Below, one piece after another: positions 24,080 to 36,560 of a stretch of 64,000 bases of DNA. This stretch comes from Aphelocoma coerulescens (Eukaryota; Chordata; Aves; Passeriformes; Corvidae), in NCBI RefSeq assembly GCF_041296385.1, contig NC_091033.1, positions 10,868,001-10,932,000 of the forward strand. The letters run 5' to 3'. The notes under the pieces were generated by a model. It made no database searches. It saw only the letters and a list, made by a program, of their open reading frames with translations, and was not told the origin of the DNA. Each line of letters begins with the position of its first letter. Within the stretch, counting starts at the first letter, position 1. A program made the position numbers and the translations under genes.

Positions 24080-27000
24080 GCTCGTCCTTCTTGCGGAGCA
24101 CTTTGCACAGGGGCAGTGACTGGGAAGGGAGTGCCTTAGACCTTCCTCTCCCCTCCCAAAGTCAAAAATCCCCCTGTCTGAGGGGCTTAAGGCAGGTGAG
24201 CCAGGCAGAGGTCACTCACAAGGTCCCACCTCTCCCCCAGCATGGGCTGCACCACCAGCAGGACCTCTATCACACACTAATATTGGATTATGATCGTGAG
24301 ACTCCACAATGTCACACTGATAAGGGCGAGGGTTTTTCCCTGTACGAGCCTGTTTCATTTCCACACGTAGGAATGCCAAGTGAAGGGAATATTTTCCCCT
24401 CTGCATCAGACTCCAACTTTGCCGAAGTCGGTCACGGGAGAGAGTGTGCAAATGTCAGGGAGACATTTGTCTGGCAAGGAGGGCAGTCGTGGGATGCAGG
24501 GTGCTTCAGAGCTGTGGAAAGGGAAGTGGCTGGGACTGGGATAATGTGCATCAAGACGTGGTGAGGATAAATCTGATTTTCATGAGTCATGCTGGCAGAG
24601 CTGCCTGGCTCTGTGTTTCAGAGGTTGCTGCAATGTTACAAAGACAGTTAAATCATGAATAGTTACCAGTTTTCCCAAGCTTATCCAGGTAGTGTTTCTA
24701 GAGTGCTTGGTGGACACCTTCACTCTTATTTCCTCAGATTCTACGGAAACCAGCAGAAGCTTGGTACAGCCTGTGAGGGTCTCACATCTCCGTTTACACT
24801 GTCCATCAGTGGCTTCAAAAGGTGCTTCAAAGGCGGAGAGGCACCAAGAGGTGATGCTGGAAACATCTTACTTCACTGGCTGAATGAGAAAGCACTTTTT
24901 GCAGTCCTAGAGAAGTTTTCACCAAAAAGTGATGACGCAACAGGAATACCCTGGGGACTGAAAAACTTGATGCTGCTTCACTTGAACACAGACAGCTTGC
25001 ACAGTGCACCCCCAAACCAGGTAGTGTCTGAGGAAAGAGAGGTGGGAGTCATTTGAAGGAGAAAAATACAGTAGCAAAAAGCAAATATTCATTTGTAAAC
25101 TCCATTTACAAGACCGCCCATCTGGGGCTGGGTCCCACACGGGCAGTGCAATCGCCTCCTCTCCCCATCCAAACCCAAGGCTCCCTGGGGGAGAAGATAA
25201 AGCAGTGCTTGAGGAAGTGCACCAGCTTCCCTTGGGCTGAGCCCTAATTAATGAATTAAAATGCAGAAATGCATCACAGCTTGTGTTCCCTGGTCACTTC
25301 CTACTGAACAACCCCTGCAGAACCTCTGCCAGCTCCATGAGCATCCAAGTCAATACGTGCACCAAAACGTCGGAGGGGACAATAGCAACTAAAAATAGGC
25401 AAAGACAGGAATTTGCCTATAATATTTTTAACCTTGGAGGATGGCAAAGTTATATATAGCTAATAGAGAAAAATGGGTTTTGTTGCTTAAATGAGGAAAA
25501 CAAAGAGTGTGTCTGTTTAGTTGGGTAGCTGGTTTAGTGTCGGTTCAATTTCAAACCTAACAACACTTTTTTGGCACTGTACCTGTGTGCACTTCTTCTC
25601 AGGCTGTTGTACGCTGTGTGGGCTTCATGGGGGAGCTGGGGAGAAACATGGATCACACCATAAAGACACTGAGTGTTAGTGGGGGATTTCACCCCCTTTT
25701 CCTGTTTGCTGTTTAGCCAAGGAGGGGAGAGGGGTGGAGGGCAGGGCTGGGATTGAGGAGACAGTTTGGAACTGAGCTTGTGCAGTTGCTGCTACCTGGT
25801 CTCTGGGCAGGGACCAACATGTAAAGTGGCTCCTGATATCATCTTTAGCTTTCCAGTCCCTGCTGGAAACCTGCCATCCATGCTGCTCCTTGGAAGGACA
25901 AGGAGACAGGAGCAAGTCAGGGCTGCTGCTCCCTCTGCCGACTCTGGGTGCAGGAAGGAGGCTGAGCCGGGGCGAGTTCCAGGGCTGAGACCCAGCAGTG
26001 CCTGTGCCCAGCTCACCACGAGCATCGCCAGGGTGGGAACCCCCTGCCAGAAGAGCTGCTTGGTAAACACTCAAAAGGGCAGTTTTGCCTTACAGCAGAA
26101 AGAGATGAATAAACAGGAAATAAGGGGTTGAGCAACTGCTCCTTTTCTTTATGTATGTCTACGACAAACTATGACTTTTAGCAAAGAATATCTTGATGAT
26201 AAAGCGTTCAGGATCCAGCACTGAATCAAAGAAAACTTTGCCATTTAATTTAATGGAAACATGTTCAAGTCTGTAATCTGCAACTAGAACTCTTTGCTTT
26301 TTTTTCCCCTGCAGATCCCTTTAATCCTTTAGCAATCATGTATTTTCCAATGAGGTTTTCTGTATGTCCTGGGGGTATAAAATCACAGTGGGAAAGAAGG
26401 CTGCTCATAACCTGTGAGCAACTACAATCTGCCTCCCACTCTGCTGGTAACACCCTGTGGATATTTGCTTCTCAGAGATTAGAGGAACAAAGCAAGAAGA
26501 GAGCAACGTTCCATTATGGTGGAGCATATAATATTGTGATTATTACTCATGCCCTCTGTCTAATTAATCATTTTGTGTGTTATTTGAAGGCAAACAGGGC
26601 CTTTGGTTCATTATCGCTTATACATACACAGAACTGGAGTCACTTCAGTGCTGTCAGACTTGGTTAATCCCTGCCTGGGTTTTGTACATGTCTGGGTATC
26701 TGAATCATGTACATGGCAAATGATCTACTAATATGTTTGCTCCACCAGTTTGTTCATATGGAGCCAAATATATGAAAGCATTCAAACTCCGGAAAGTGCA
26801 GATATGGTCCTAATGGACTTGACAAAGGCACCTAATGTTAAAGGTTATGAAAAAAAGGTTGCTGATGAAATACTTTTTTTGCTTTCTTTTCTTTTCAAGT
26901 ATTTTGTTTGTGTTTCTTTTATTATTTATATTTTATCTTGCTTGGTGTTTTAAACTGGGAGGCAGGAAAGGGGATCAAGAAAACTCTGAATTCTGTGAAA

Positions 27001-30000
27001 AGAGACTTAGGGGGTGAAACCATCAATTTAATCTGAACTAGAGGAAAAGGGTGGTTGCTGAAGATGGGTGCTTTGTGGTACCCAATACCAGAGCCAGCCT
27101 CTTACCAGAGTTACTGGGATGCTGAAGTGGTGGCATAAAGCACAATGGCCACTAGGTTATCCAGGTGCAGGTATCCTGCCTGTCCACCCCTTTGGTGCAG
27201 TTGCCTCCTTCCTGCCTCACTGCATGGCAGCACTCTGAAAATCTGGGCTGTGAATTTTAAAATTTAAAGAAGCTCTGTATCCTTTTTCCCCTCTGCTCAT
27301 CTGTACGAGAACAGAGCCTGCTTTGAGACTCTGCACTTGGAAAGACTTCACATTAGGACTGTAACATTTTGATTACAAGTGATATAAAACGCAGTTCACT
27401 TTATTTCCTAATTAATGACAGTACATAAGGCAACAGTAAACTCAATTGCTTCCAACGGCTTTTTATATTCACTTGGAGGCATTTACAGAAATATGACTCG
27501 TGTACCCAGCAAAATCTTCCCTTGACCAGATGTAGAAGGAAAACAGTTTTATTGGCTCCATGATAATATCACTAAAGAGGAAACAAGCTAAAAAACAATA
27601 AAAAAACACAAGCCACACTGAATTTGAGAGTTGCTAAACTGGAAGATACAGAAACAAATACAGAGAAGATAATAAGGCCTTTTACTGATAGTGCTGTCCT
27701 GTGTAAATAACGCAGACACTGAGTAAGTCCCTCTGCAGTGAGACTCATTAGAAACATGTACATCAGCCCAGAGCAATCACTTTGATGGTTCCCCAGCTGC
27801 TTTTCACAATAAATGTCCTCAGACCCACCAAGGTTGGAGTCATTCAGCTCGCTGCACGTCCTTGCAGATATACAGCCATACTGCAAACAGGGAACCGCCG
27901 CAGATTTCCCACTCAGGAATCTTGGGCTCGTTGCTTTATAGACCAGATTTTGGGAGAAGTGCTGGTCCAGGAGAGCTGATTAAACAAGGCTGTTCAAAGA
28001 GACAGAGAATGAAGCACCCATTTCCATAAGGAATGAGCATGGCCAAGGATTATATTGATCCATGGCACATAGATCTTGTCTTGGGTTTGTGTCTGCAGGG
28101 GAAGATGCTCCTGAACTGCAATGAAATCCATGTGGACCTTATCTTCCTAAACATCAAACCTGTTCACTAACGAGTGTAATTAGCACTTTTTTACTTGAAA
28201 TTAGAGATAATGGAGTTCTGCACACTTTGGCACTCCAAGAACTCAGCAGTGAGTTTTCAGGGATGGGACTTTCCTGGCAGAGGTACAGCACAAGTACCCG
28301 CATTGCAAACCATCTGTCTCCTGGGGGAGCTGCAAGAAGTCTAGAGAACTGCTTGGCTGCAAGTCAGGAAAGAAAGCTAAATTTCCAAAGGTAAATTTTC
28401 TTTCTTTTCCCTTGGTTTTAAAAACTTTGCCTGGGGAAGGTCCAATGAAAGGACAAAATAAATAAACATGGGAGACTACAGCATTTGGCAGCATGATAGA
28501 AGTGTAATGCAATAACAAACGTAAGCTGAAAGCCAGTCAGAGTGCAAATACATATATTGAGGACACTTTTGTCTTTGTATTTGGTAGTCTGAGGGTGAGG
28601 AGGGGAGTAAATGATAGCCAGCAAGCAGAAACACTAAAGCTGACTCTGAGGCACAAATTTTCATGATTGCATGGGAAAAGGTGAGCACTGAGAGTAAACA
28701 ATGAGCAAGACATCAAATAAATTTGTGTATCACTGTTCCTAAGTGACAATAAGCACTTTCTCTTCTCTTGTTGTCACAAGTGTTTTCTTCTCTTTACAAG
28801 TTTTACGGAGGGATGGGACAAAGCCAGCCCAAAGCCTTTCTCCAGCACGAGTGCAGATGATGAATGTCCAGCTTCTGAAGAAAACTCTTACTTTGTCATG
28901 ACCATCCTACTGAGACAACGGAAAGAAGGATAATGCCTTTGGGAAGACAGGAAAATGGGAATTGGAAAGCATAAAAATATATATGGAGAAAATCGAAGGG
29001 AAAGCAAAGAGACATCTAGGATTTCCTGAGATCCCATTCCCTAGTGAGGGTGCAATCCTCACAAATGAATCAGAACAGGTACATGCTCCAAAGAGTTAAT
29101 CTTTATTAACAGCCCCAGAATGCCTTTCAGCTGGTGCACAGCCTGGTTCAAAGGTTTTCCAGGAAAACAACATACCATAAACCAAAGGGCAACACTAATT
29201 GGAAGCAGTGTAATTCTGAAAACAGCAATGCCTTTTTGTGGGTTAATAACCGGAAATTAAATTTCGTGTATGTTAGCAAAGCCCATCATAAAGCACCAGG
29301 TGAATGAGGGGCACGGGCAATAAGGGCAAGGGTTCGGGGCACACAGAGTCACCATCCAGCAGCAACCCCTATTCCTTGGTCACAGCCAATATTCCCAAAG
29401 GATTAATCCTTGAACTCCTGGTTGGAGGAAATGGTTTGCACAATGTGGCTGCTTGCTGCTGGTTTGGTGGTGGAATAAAGGTGGTGGAATAAAGAAGGAC
29501 ACGAATTCAGCTGTCCCCAGGAACAAAGTTGCTCTGCTCACATCCATGCAGAGTCAGGGCGGCAGTAAAGGGTTGCTGTGACTTGTCCATCCAATCTGAT
29601 GTTTCCCCCAGTCCAGGGCTCAGGCTACTGGTGCTATGAATGACCTTGCCATCTGCACTGGGTACACAAATGAAAGACTTGTCTGGACAATTAATGGGGT
29701 TTCAATGTTAAGATGTCATGCAGTGGAGAGCAGGTACAGGCGCATGCTGGGGCTGGGTTTGCTGCTGATGGCATTGCCTGAAATGGAAACTCAGCTAATA
29801 TTTGGACTGCAGGGTGTGTGCCTCTTATAAGGAAGTGGCTTAATCTGGAAAAGGAGGCAGAAACACAAGGTCAGATCCTCTCTCTTCTGCCCTCATTTCC
29901 TCTTCTGGCTGCACCAGCTTCCCCAATGCTGCAGAAATGTCTCCAAGACCAGGTTGTCTCTCTCCAGGGATTCCTGCAGTGCAATCCATCACTCCAAGCC

Positions 30001-31879
30001 AGGGCTGCAAGAGGGGGCTGCTGGGCAGGGATGCCAGATCACCTTGAGTTCAGTGACATCTTGCAAGTAGCACAGCCCTGAGGAGATGGATCCCATCCAG
30101 AAGCTGTCCTGACCCTGTCTGACATAATAAAGTCATCTGCTGCACAAGCCAGCCTGATCACATTTAGTTGGAGATACCCATGGACCACCTTCATTCCTGG
30201 GAGCTCATTTATGAATAACCAGAGGTGTGGCCTCGGGCAGGAGCTGTGTCTGTGGTGGCAGTCCCTCCATCTGGGCAGTCCCTCAACACCTCTGCTTCTT
30301 TACACACTAGAGAAAGATTTGCTGCTATTTGCTTTATTTCCAACTCTTGGTGGTTAAGATGAAGAGTGGGAAAGCCTGAAAGCCAACATATGCCTGGGCA
30401 AGAGAAAAAGCTCTCCAAGCATACCATGGGCTGCAGAACAGGATGGTGACAACCAAGTGTCACTGCCCTTTGCAGCTGTGAACCACAAACCCTGTTTGCC
30501 ACAAGCTGCTGCTGCTCAGAGTCTATTTTGCTTTTCTCTGTCGCTGTGTTTGAGAGACTTTTTGTCTGAAGGCCTCTCTCCCACTGAACCCATCCATCAC
30601 CGACGCTGACAGAGGTTCCTGCTGCCCAAAATGGCCAGGAAGACTCGGTGGAGCCAGAACCTCAGGGGTCAAGTCCAGGTTGTCATGTCTGAGCGAACGC
30701 TGCTCCGGATACACGTGGCTCAACGTCATGTTTGGAAGGCAGTGGAGGACCAAGAGGGAGGAGAAGGAAGGATAGGATGTAATCTTTCATCCTGAGAGCA
30801 AGCATGTGGGATGGCAATATTTCATTTTGCTGCTGCTGATGGTCTGGCTCCAACGGGGTGGAGGAAGGGAGTCCCCAGCCCAGGCAGGGAGCAGCCGCCC
30901 TGGCACCGCTCTCCTGCTCTCTATATTTGGCTGCAGGAAAAATACAGGGGCAGGGAATGCTGGGGACATCAAGCTGAACTCAGTGATGCTTCTTGTGAGC
31001 CCAAGAAGGCCTAAAGGTACAAATGTCCCATGGTCAGGGTCCAGAGCCCAGATGTGAGTGGAGGAGGAAGGCTGTAGGCACAGCACTGAAGTGATGGACA
31101 CAGAATGAGCTCAGGGTACCCCAAAGCAGCTGCCTCCCAGCTCACCTGATGGGTGCACTGGACTTCCTTTCTCCCCAGGGTACCACCACCATCCTCCTCT
31201 TCATTCCCACCAGGACCTCCAGCAGAACCAGTAACTCAATATACCCGCAGCTGGTTTTACCCAGAGCTATTGCCCAAAAGTCCCTGCAACCCATCCCTCG
31301 ATACTCCTGGTGCCAGTGCTCAGCTGCCCCAGGCCAGGAGCTTTCACTCATCTGCTGCTGTGACCCACAAAATGCCACATCTGTTGTTGGGGCTGAACTC
31401 TTATTGGGGGGGCTACATCAGCTAATGGGGACAGTGACATGCCACAGTCCAACTCAGCACCCCACTCTCTATCAGACAAACCCCATAAGGTGATCCTTGT
31501 TCCACACAGAGGGGTGATGGTCCCAGAGGTGGGTGCCCACTGAGTACCTGGAGCAGGCACTGTGGATACAGTGGTCATGACTGACTCCCAAATTGCACTT
31601 TGTTTGGTCTCACATCCCTGGAAGAATGCTCTGTTCCCCTCAGGGCTGCCTCCTGCCCTGGGAGCAGCCCCAGCCATGCACAAAGGAGCGAACACCGAGT
31701 CACACTCACATTGTTTCAACACATTTGCTTAATTAGTTTATCAAGAAATGTGTTTGGCCCTGTCTGAGGGAAATGCTGTCTGTCATTCCCAGGCATCCTG
31801 CAGGGCCCCGGGGAGCTGACAGACCCTGGCTCCTTCCTATCTCTCCTTAACTCTATTTGCCGGGCCTATTTCCCTTTTC
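24080..31879. other. Intergenic sequence right of the provirus
   Basis: No gene is recognised in these 7.8 kb. A 14-base direct tandem repeat (GGTGGTGGAATAAA, twice) lies at about 29463-29490. An AT-rich stretch at about 26480-26640 with TAATTAAT and ATTATTA motifs resembles conserved developmental enhancers in composition only. Short open frames show no known domain. Confidence 0.6.
29463..29490 (+). repeat. 14-base tandem duplication GGTGGTGGAATAAA x2
   Basis: Two perfect adjacent copies of GGTGGTGGAATAAA are present. Each contains an AATAAA hexamer, but no upstream gene is known here. Confidence 0.8.
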
Positions 31880-31898
31880 TTTTTTTTTTTTTTTTTTT
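31880..31898. repeat. T19 mononucleotide tract
   Basis: Nineteen consecutive T residues, preceded by a T-rich stretch. A simple repeat. Confidence 0.9.
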
Positions 31899-34800
31899 CC
31901 ATGTAGCACTCCCTCACCATTTTGGGATTAAAGTAATAGATAACAAAATTATGTCTAAAAGAAGACCATGACAGGTAGGGAAACAATGTAAGGACCGGGA
32001 AGATTATTTGGAAAAAAGTTAAATCAATGAAAGTGGAACTTGAAATTATTTTTCACTACAGCTAAATTCTCTGTAGATTGGAGTCACTTCATAAAAGTGG
32101 CAATGAATGACAGTTACAAATTATGCATAAAATAATAGTTCTGTGCTTCCCTACAGGGAGCAGAGAATGCTCCATCAATGTTGTGTGGCCCAAATGAGAA
32201 GTGGGCACATGAGCAGGATGTCCCCCAGCCCTGGGGGAGGTTATTTGGGTGCTTGGACATTGCTGGAGCAGGGAGATGAAAGCACTGCTGGCCCCAGGTG
32301 GGCTCAGGTAAGCAGCAACCTCCAGTGATGGAGCATTTACATTTAGCAGCAGTGATGTGAGCACTTGCTGCTCTCCTGGTGTGCAGCATTTGAGGTTCAG
32401 AGTCCAAGCAAGCTCAGGACAAGGGAGAGAGTGAAAACCATGGACCTGCTCCTGCCTGGGGCCCCTGCAGTGTGTTAAATTGTGTGTGCAGCTTCAGGGT
32501 CTGAAGTAACCTTGGCTTCTTCCAGAGGTGCTTCATTCATTGTTGGAGAAGGTTGAAATCTCCCTTCCCTTGTGTTGACAGGGTCTGACCTCCCTGCTCC
32601 TGTTCCCAAACTGCTGATGAGGACAGGGCACTTCCAGGGTGTCTGGGCTCAGCTGTGGCAGGAGAGGCCTAGGGAAGCTCACCTGTTGAGCTGTACTTGT
32701 AGCTATTTATCTGTACTTGGGGTTACTGGGGTGATGCAGGCAGTCCTGGCTGCTTTAGTAGTTTTGTTGTGATAACAGCTGAGCACTTTAAAGCGATTAT
32801 TCTTATTCTAATCCTTCCCGTGGCTCCTGATGACAGTTTTGGATGTTTCTCATGTTGTTTCCTGTTGCTTTATAGCCATCTTCTATCAAATTAAATTAAT
32901 AATGTGGGCGTTTTTTCATGTGTAGGACATAATCCTAGGGCTCTCACTGGTTCTCCTGTCACAGCTGTGGCAAGCTGAGTGCCTGTGTGACAGTGAGCAA
33001 TTCAGCTCTGGTGTGTAGTAACCTACTGCAGCTGATCTTCTGGTCTATGGCAGCCAGTTAATTACTGATTGGCAAAGCCCCGTGGTGTCTTAACTGAGGT
33101 TTCATGGGTTTAATGCACTTTTTCCAGCTTTCTTCATGTTTCAGACCTGGTGAGTTGGTGTCAGCCCTGTGATCCTCGCACAGCAGCCAGCTCATTACCT
33201 GACATTGCCACCACCTGAGCAACACTACTGCTCTAGGCAGGCCTGGGGCAAGAGGGTTCTGAAGATGAGGAACTCAAAAACCAGTTCTTGTCTTGGTGGG
33301 CTTGGTGCAGATATGTCTATTCTGAAATGATGAGATTTGACTTAGACAAGCTGCAGAACAAAGCAATACTATGTTTTTAACTCCTCAAAGTCATCCTTCT
33401 CTGTTAAACTAAATCAAAATAGCTCTGGTTAGGGGAAAAAGAAACTTATTCAGTTCAATGCTGGAGAGAGGAACACAGGAGGTGTTTTCAGACTAGTTCT
33501 CAACTCCTGGGTGAGCTGGCAGCCAAATGCCAATGTTAAATCTCTGCCCATCAGTAGTGGGGTGTAGAAAAACATCTTTAACTGCTTCTGTTAGAGTCTT
33601 AATTGCACTGGTGGGACCTCTGTGTGGTAACTCGATGTGCAGTGGCAGCTCTGTTGCCTTTGTCCAATCAATCCTGCTCATACTGAAACCAGAGCACTGG
33701 TTGTGCACTGGAGAGGTGGAACTGTGGTCTGTTCCCTCTGTCCCGAGCCACTGTAACTCATCCCTCTGGACAGTGATGTGCTTCCCTTTGCTTAAGATGG
33801 AGGCAATTCCCCTTGTCCTGGTTGGGGCCGGGAGGAGCAGCAGGCTCCCGTTACCACCGTGTGGGCTGGAGCCAGGGCAGGCGGTGTCGGCTGATCCTCA
33901 CCAGGTCCCCAGCTGGCACTGCCAAGGCATGCAGGGCTTTACTCCAAATGCTCCCACCACAGGGAAACATGACTTCTGCTGCCAGGGGGACAGGAATGTC
34001 ACTCAGCTCGGGGACAGCCGGCCGCTGCAGCGTGACAGCCACTTCAGCACTCAGCCCAGCAGCGCTCTGTGAAAACAAAAGGTGTCTCCATGCCAGAAGG
34101 ACTATCTTCACTCCCAGTGGAATACATCAGATGTCTGGCAATTTCTGGGAGCCTTCCTCAATAAAAACATGAGGGAATGGGAGTGATGAGTTACATAGCA
34201 GCGTCCTCTAAAGTTCAAGGCATGCTGGCTAAATATATGTCACATTCCTATAGCTCTTGCCAGGATAAAGGTTGTACAAGCTACATCCAGAGTCTGCTTT
34301 CCTTCTCCATCAAAAGCCCCTCTAGATCCAAAGCTATCTGAGCCACTTACACCCTGGATATTTTTTGGCTTGATTTTTTTTTTTTATTTTAGCAAATGAA
34401 TAAAGGTGGATGCTTGCTTCCCAGACAAATATAACACCATTTCTTTGACCTATTTCTATGTGCTTCTCTCCCTATCACAACATCCCTGAAGCACCAGGGC
34501 ACAAGACAAGGGAATCTTGTCTCCATTTTAGCAGTACAAAAGTTGTGTGTTCCGTGTCCAAAACTGCAGAACAAGCATACGGGGGTGGAAGTGGAAAGGC
34601 ACTGAAGAAACATCACTTCTCAGTCACAGGTCTTTAGAAAAAAAAAGTTATCAGTTGGAGCAAGCTGGCACTTTCACTGTCTAAAAAAGAGACAGAAGTA
34701 AGAAAATATCACTAAAATTTCCTGTAGATCTAAGACCAGCATGTGGCTCTCTGAGTAGCTGAACAGCTCTGAATAGAGATCCTCTTTATGCAGAGGGGCT

Positions 34801-36180
34801 CAGCTCTCACTAGAAAAAAATTCTGTGCATATTGTCCAATCTAATGCCCATGGCAGACTTCCTAGTTCGGTGAAACTTTGATTGAAGTACTATTTAAGCC
34901 CTTGCTTAAATTCAGGACACACAGTAACTCCACTGGTGGCTCTGCTGTGAGCAGTGTTTGAAGGGCAAATGCTGGTGCCCTTCAGAAGGTGACCAGAGCT
35001 CTCTGCCTGTGTTACCAGTTTTTCACTGACTGGTCATGGTCCCCTGTCCTAGAGGGATGGCCTGCAGATATCTCAGCTCACTTCTCTTCTGGAGTGGTTG
35101 GTAACAAGTACATGAAAGGTAGATAATTAAAACACTTCAAAGAACCTAGTAATCCAGACTGGGATTGAGAAGGGAGCATCAGTCTGCCACCACTGCTCTG
35201 CTGGAAGGGCTGTTTGTTTCTTGCTGTATTCCAGATTTCCCAAGGCTGTCATATTGTCAAACACTGCCGCGATCTGTGAGTCTTTATTCCCAGATAAAGA
35301 TGTGAACTCCCGGCTCTTGTCACAGATAACAGCACAAAGCGTTGCAGTGACAACACAAAGACTTAAAACTCAGCTTCAAACACGCAGCCATTTGTTACTG
35401 TCCTCAGCCCGGGCCAGTCTGCTGCGGGGTGTTAACGACTGGGAGAGCTGAGCTGGGAGAGCTCATCTCGATGTCCCCAGGCTCCTTAGGGATTTCCATC
35501 CTTCTGTGTTGCTGGGCCAGTGCGTCTGTCCCCGCCACCTGCTGCTGCAGGGCTGCTAAAGGCTGGGAACCAAGTGAGGATGTGCAGCCTTGGGGTCCTT
35601 CAGGCCAAAATGCCAAAATTCCTCATCTGTGGCCCCAGAGGCATCCTTCCTGGCAGCAGGTACCTCATCAGTGCCGTCTGACTCTGTAAGTCAGACCTGT
35701 GGGTTTCTCTCCTGTTGTACTGCAGGCCAAGAGCTGAGATCTCATTTTCCTCTTGCAAGTGTCGGGCCCATCTCCACTGGGAACCTGTAAGCCTGGTTCA
35801 TTAACTACATCCAAGGAACGCTCTCAAAAAAACCAGCTTTTATAAGAAAACCTGTTCTGAAATAAGTTGTTAAATGAAGACATCTGGAATCTACTTAAAA
35901 TGGCAATTAATTTGGAGTAAAATTATATTATCTTTTGAGCAGTACGTAGCAAGAACTACATCTTCTGAAGGTGGTGTCATTCCTTCAAGTAGAGTTGCAC
36001 CAACTCTGGGCTGATGCAGCTGATTTGGGGGGACTCTTTGAATTTCTGATGATGTATTTCATTACCTGCTTAGAGCGAGAAAAGCTCCTTCTGTCTGTCC
36101 CTGGTAGAAAACACTTCAAAAACAATTCTCTGCTGTACCAGGATGCAAGTAACCTTTTCCATGGAGGTGGAGGCTGGTGG
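31899..36180. other. Intergenic sequence
   Basis: About 4.3 kb with no exon, RNA gene or repeat family that I can recognise. Frames are short and frequently interrupted. Confidence 0.6.
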
Positions 36181-36560
36181 TCTCCGACATCCTCCTTTTG
36201 CTCAGCCCGTCCCAGTGCCTGTGACCAGGCAGGGACCGGCAGCGCCTGTCGGAGGCAGCGCCGCAATTGGGATCCCCAGCTCGGGGCCGCGGCCGGGCTC
36301 CCATTGTTCCCGGCCGGCCAGACAAAGGGTTAAGTAAATGTTTGGAGAAGATAAGGTGCCCTGTTGACAAGCAGCAGGCTCCAGCGGTCTCAGCAGGATC
36401 TCTCCCAGCAGTGATAAATGGGGAGGTTTTCAAAGTGGGATCAGCAGACGCCACGGAGAGGGCGGTTGCTGATGCCGTGATTGGCAGTGGGGAAGGAATC
36501 CGAAGGTGTTTAATGATCCCACACTCTGCCGCAGCTTTTTTAAAGACTCTGCGTCTAGCC
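36181..36560. promoter_or_regulatory. CpG-rich candidate enhancer or promoter with SOX and GATA motifs
   Basis: Bases 36182-36325 contain about thirteen CpG dinucleotides, far above the surrounding intergenic sequence. They include CCATTGTTCC (36301-36310), a SOX-type site, and ACAAAGG (from 36322). AGATAAG, a canonical GATA site, follows at 36349-36355, and another GATAA lies near 36413. No open frame or TATA box marks a gene start. An enhancer is as likely as an unannotated promoter. Confidence 0.4.
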
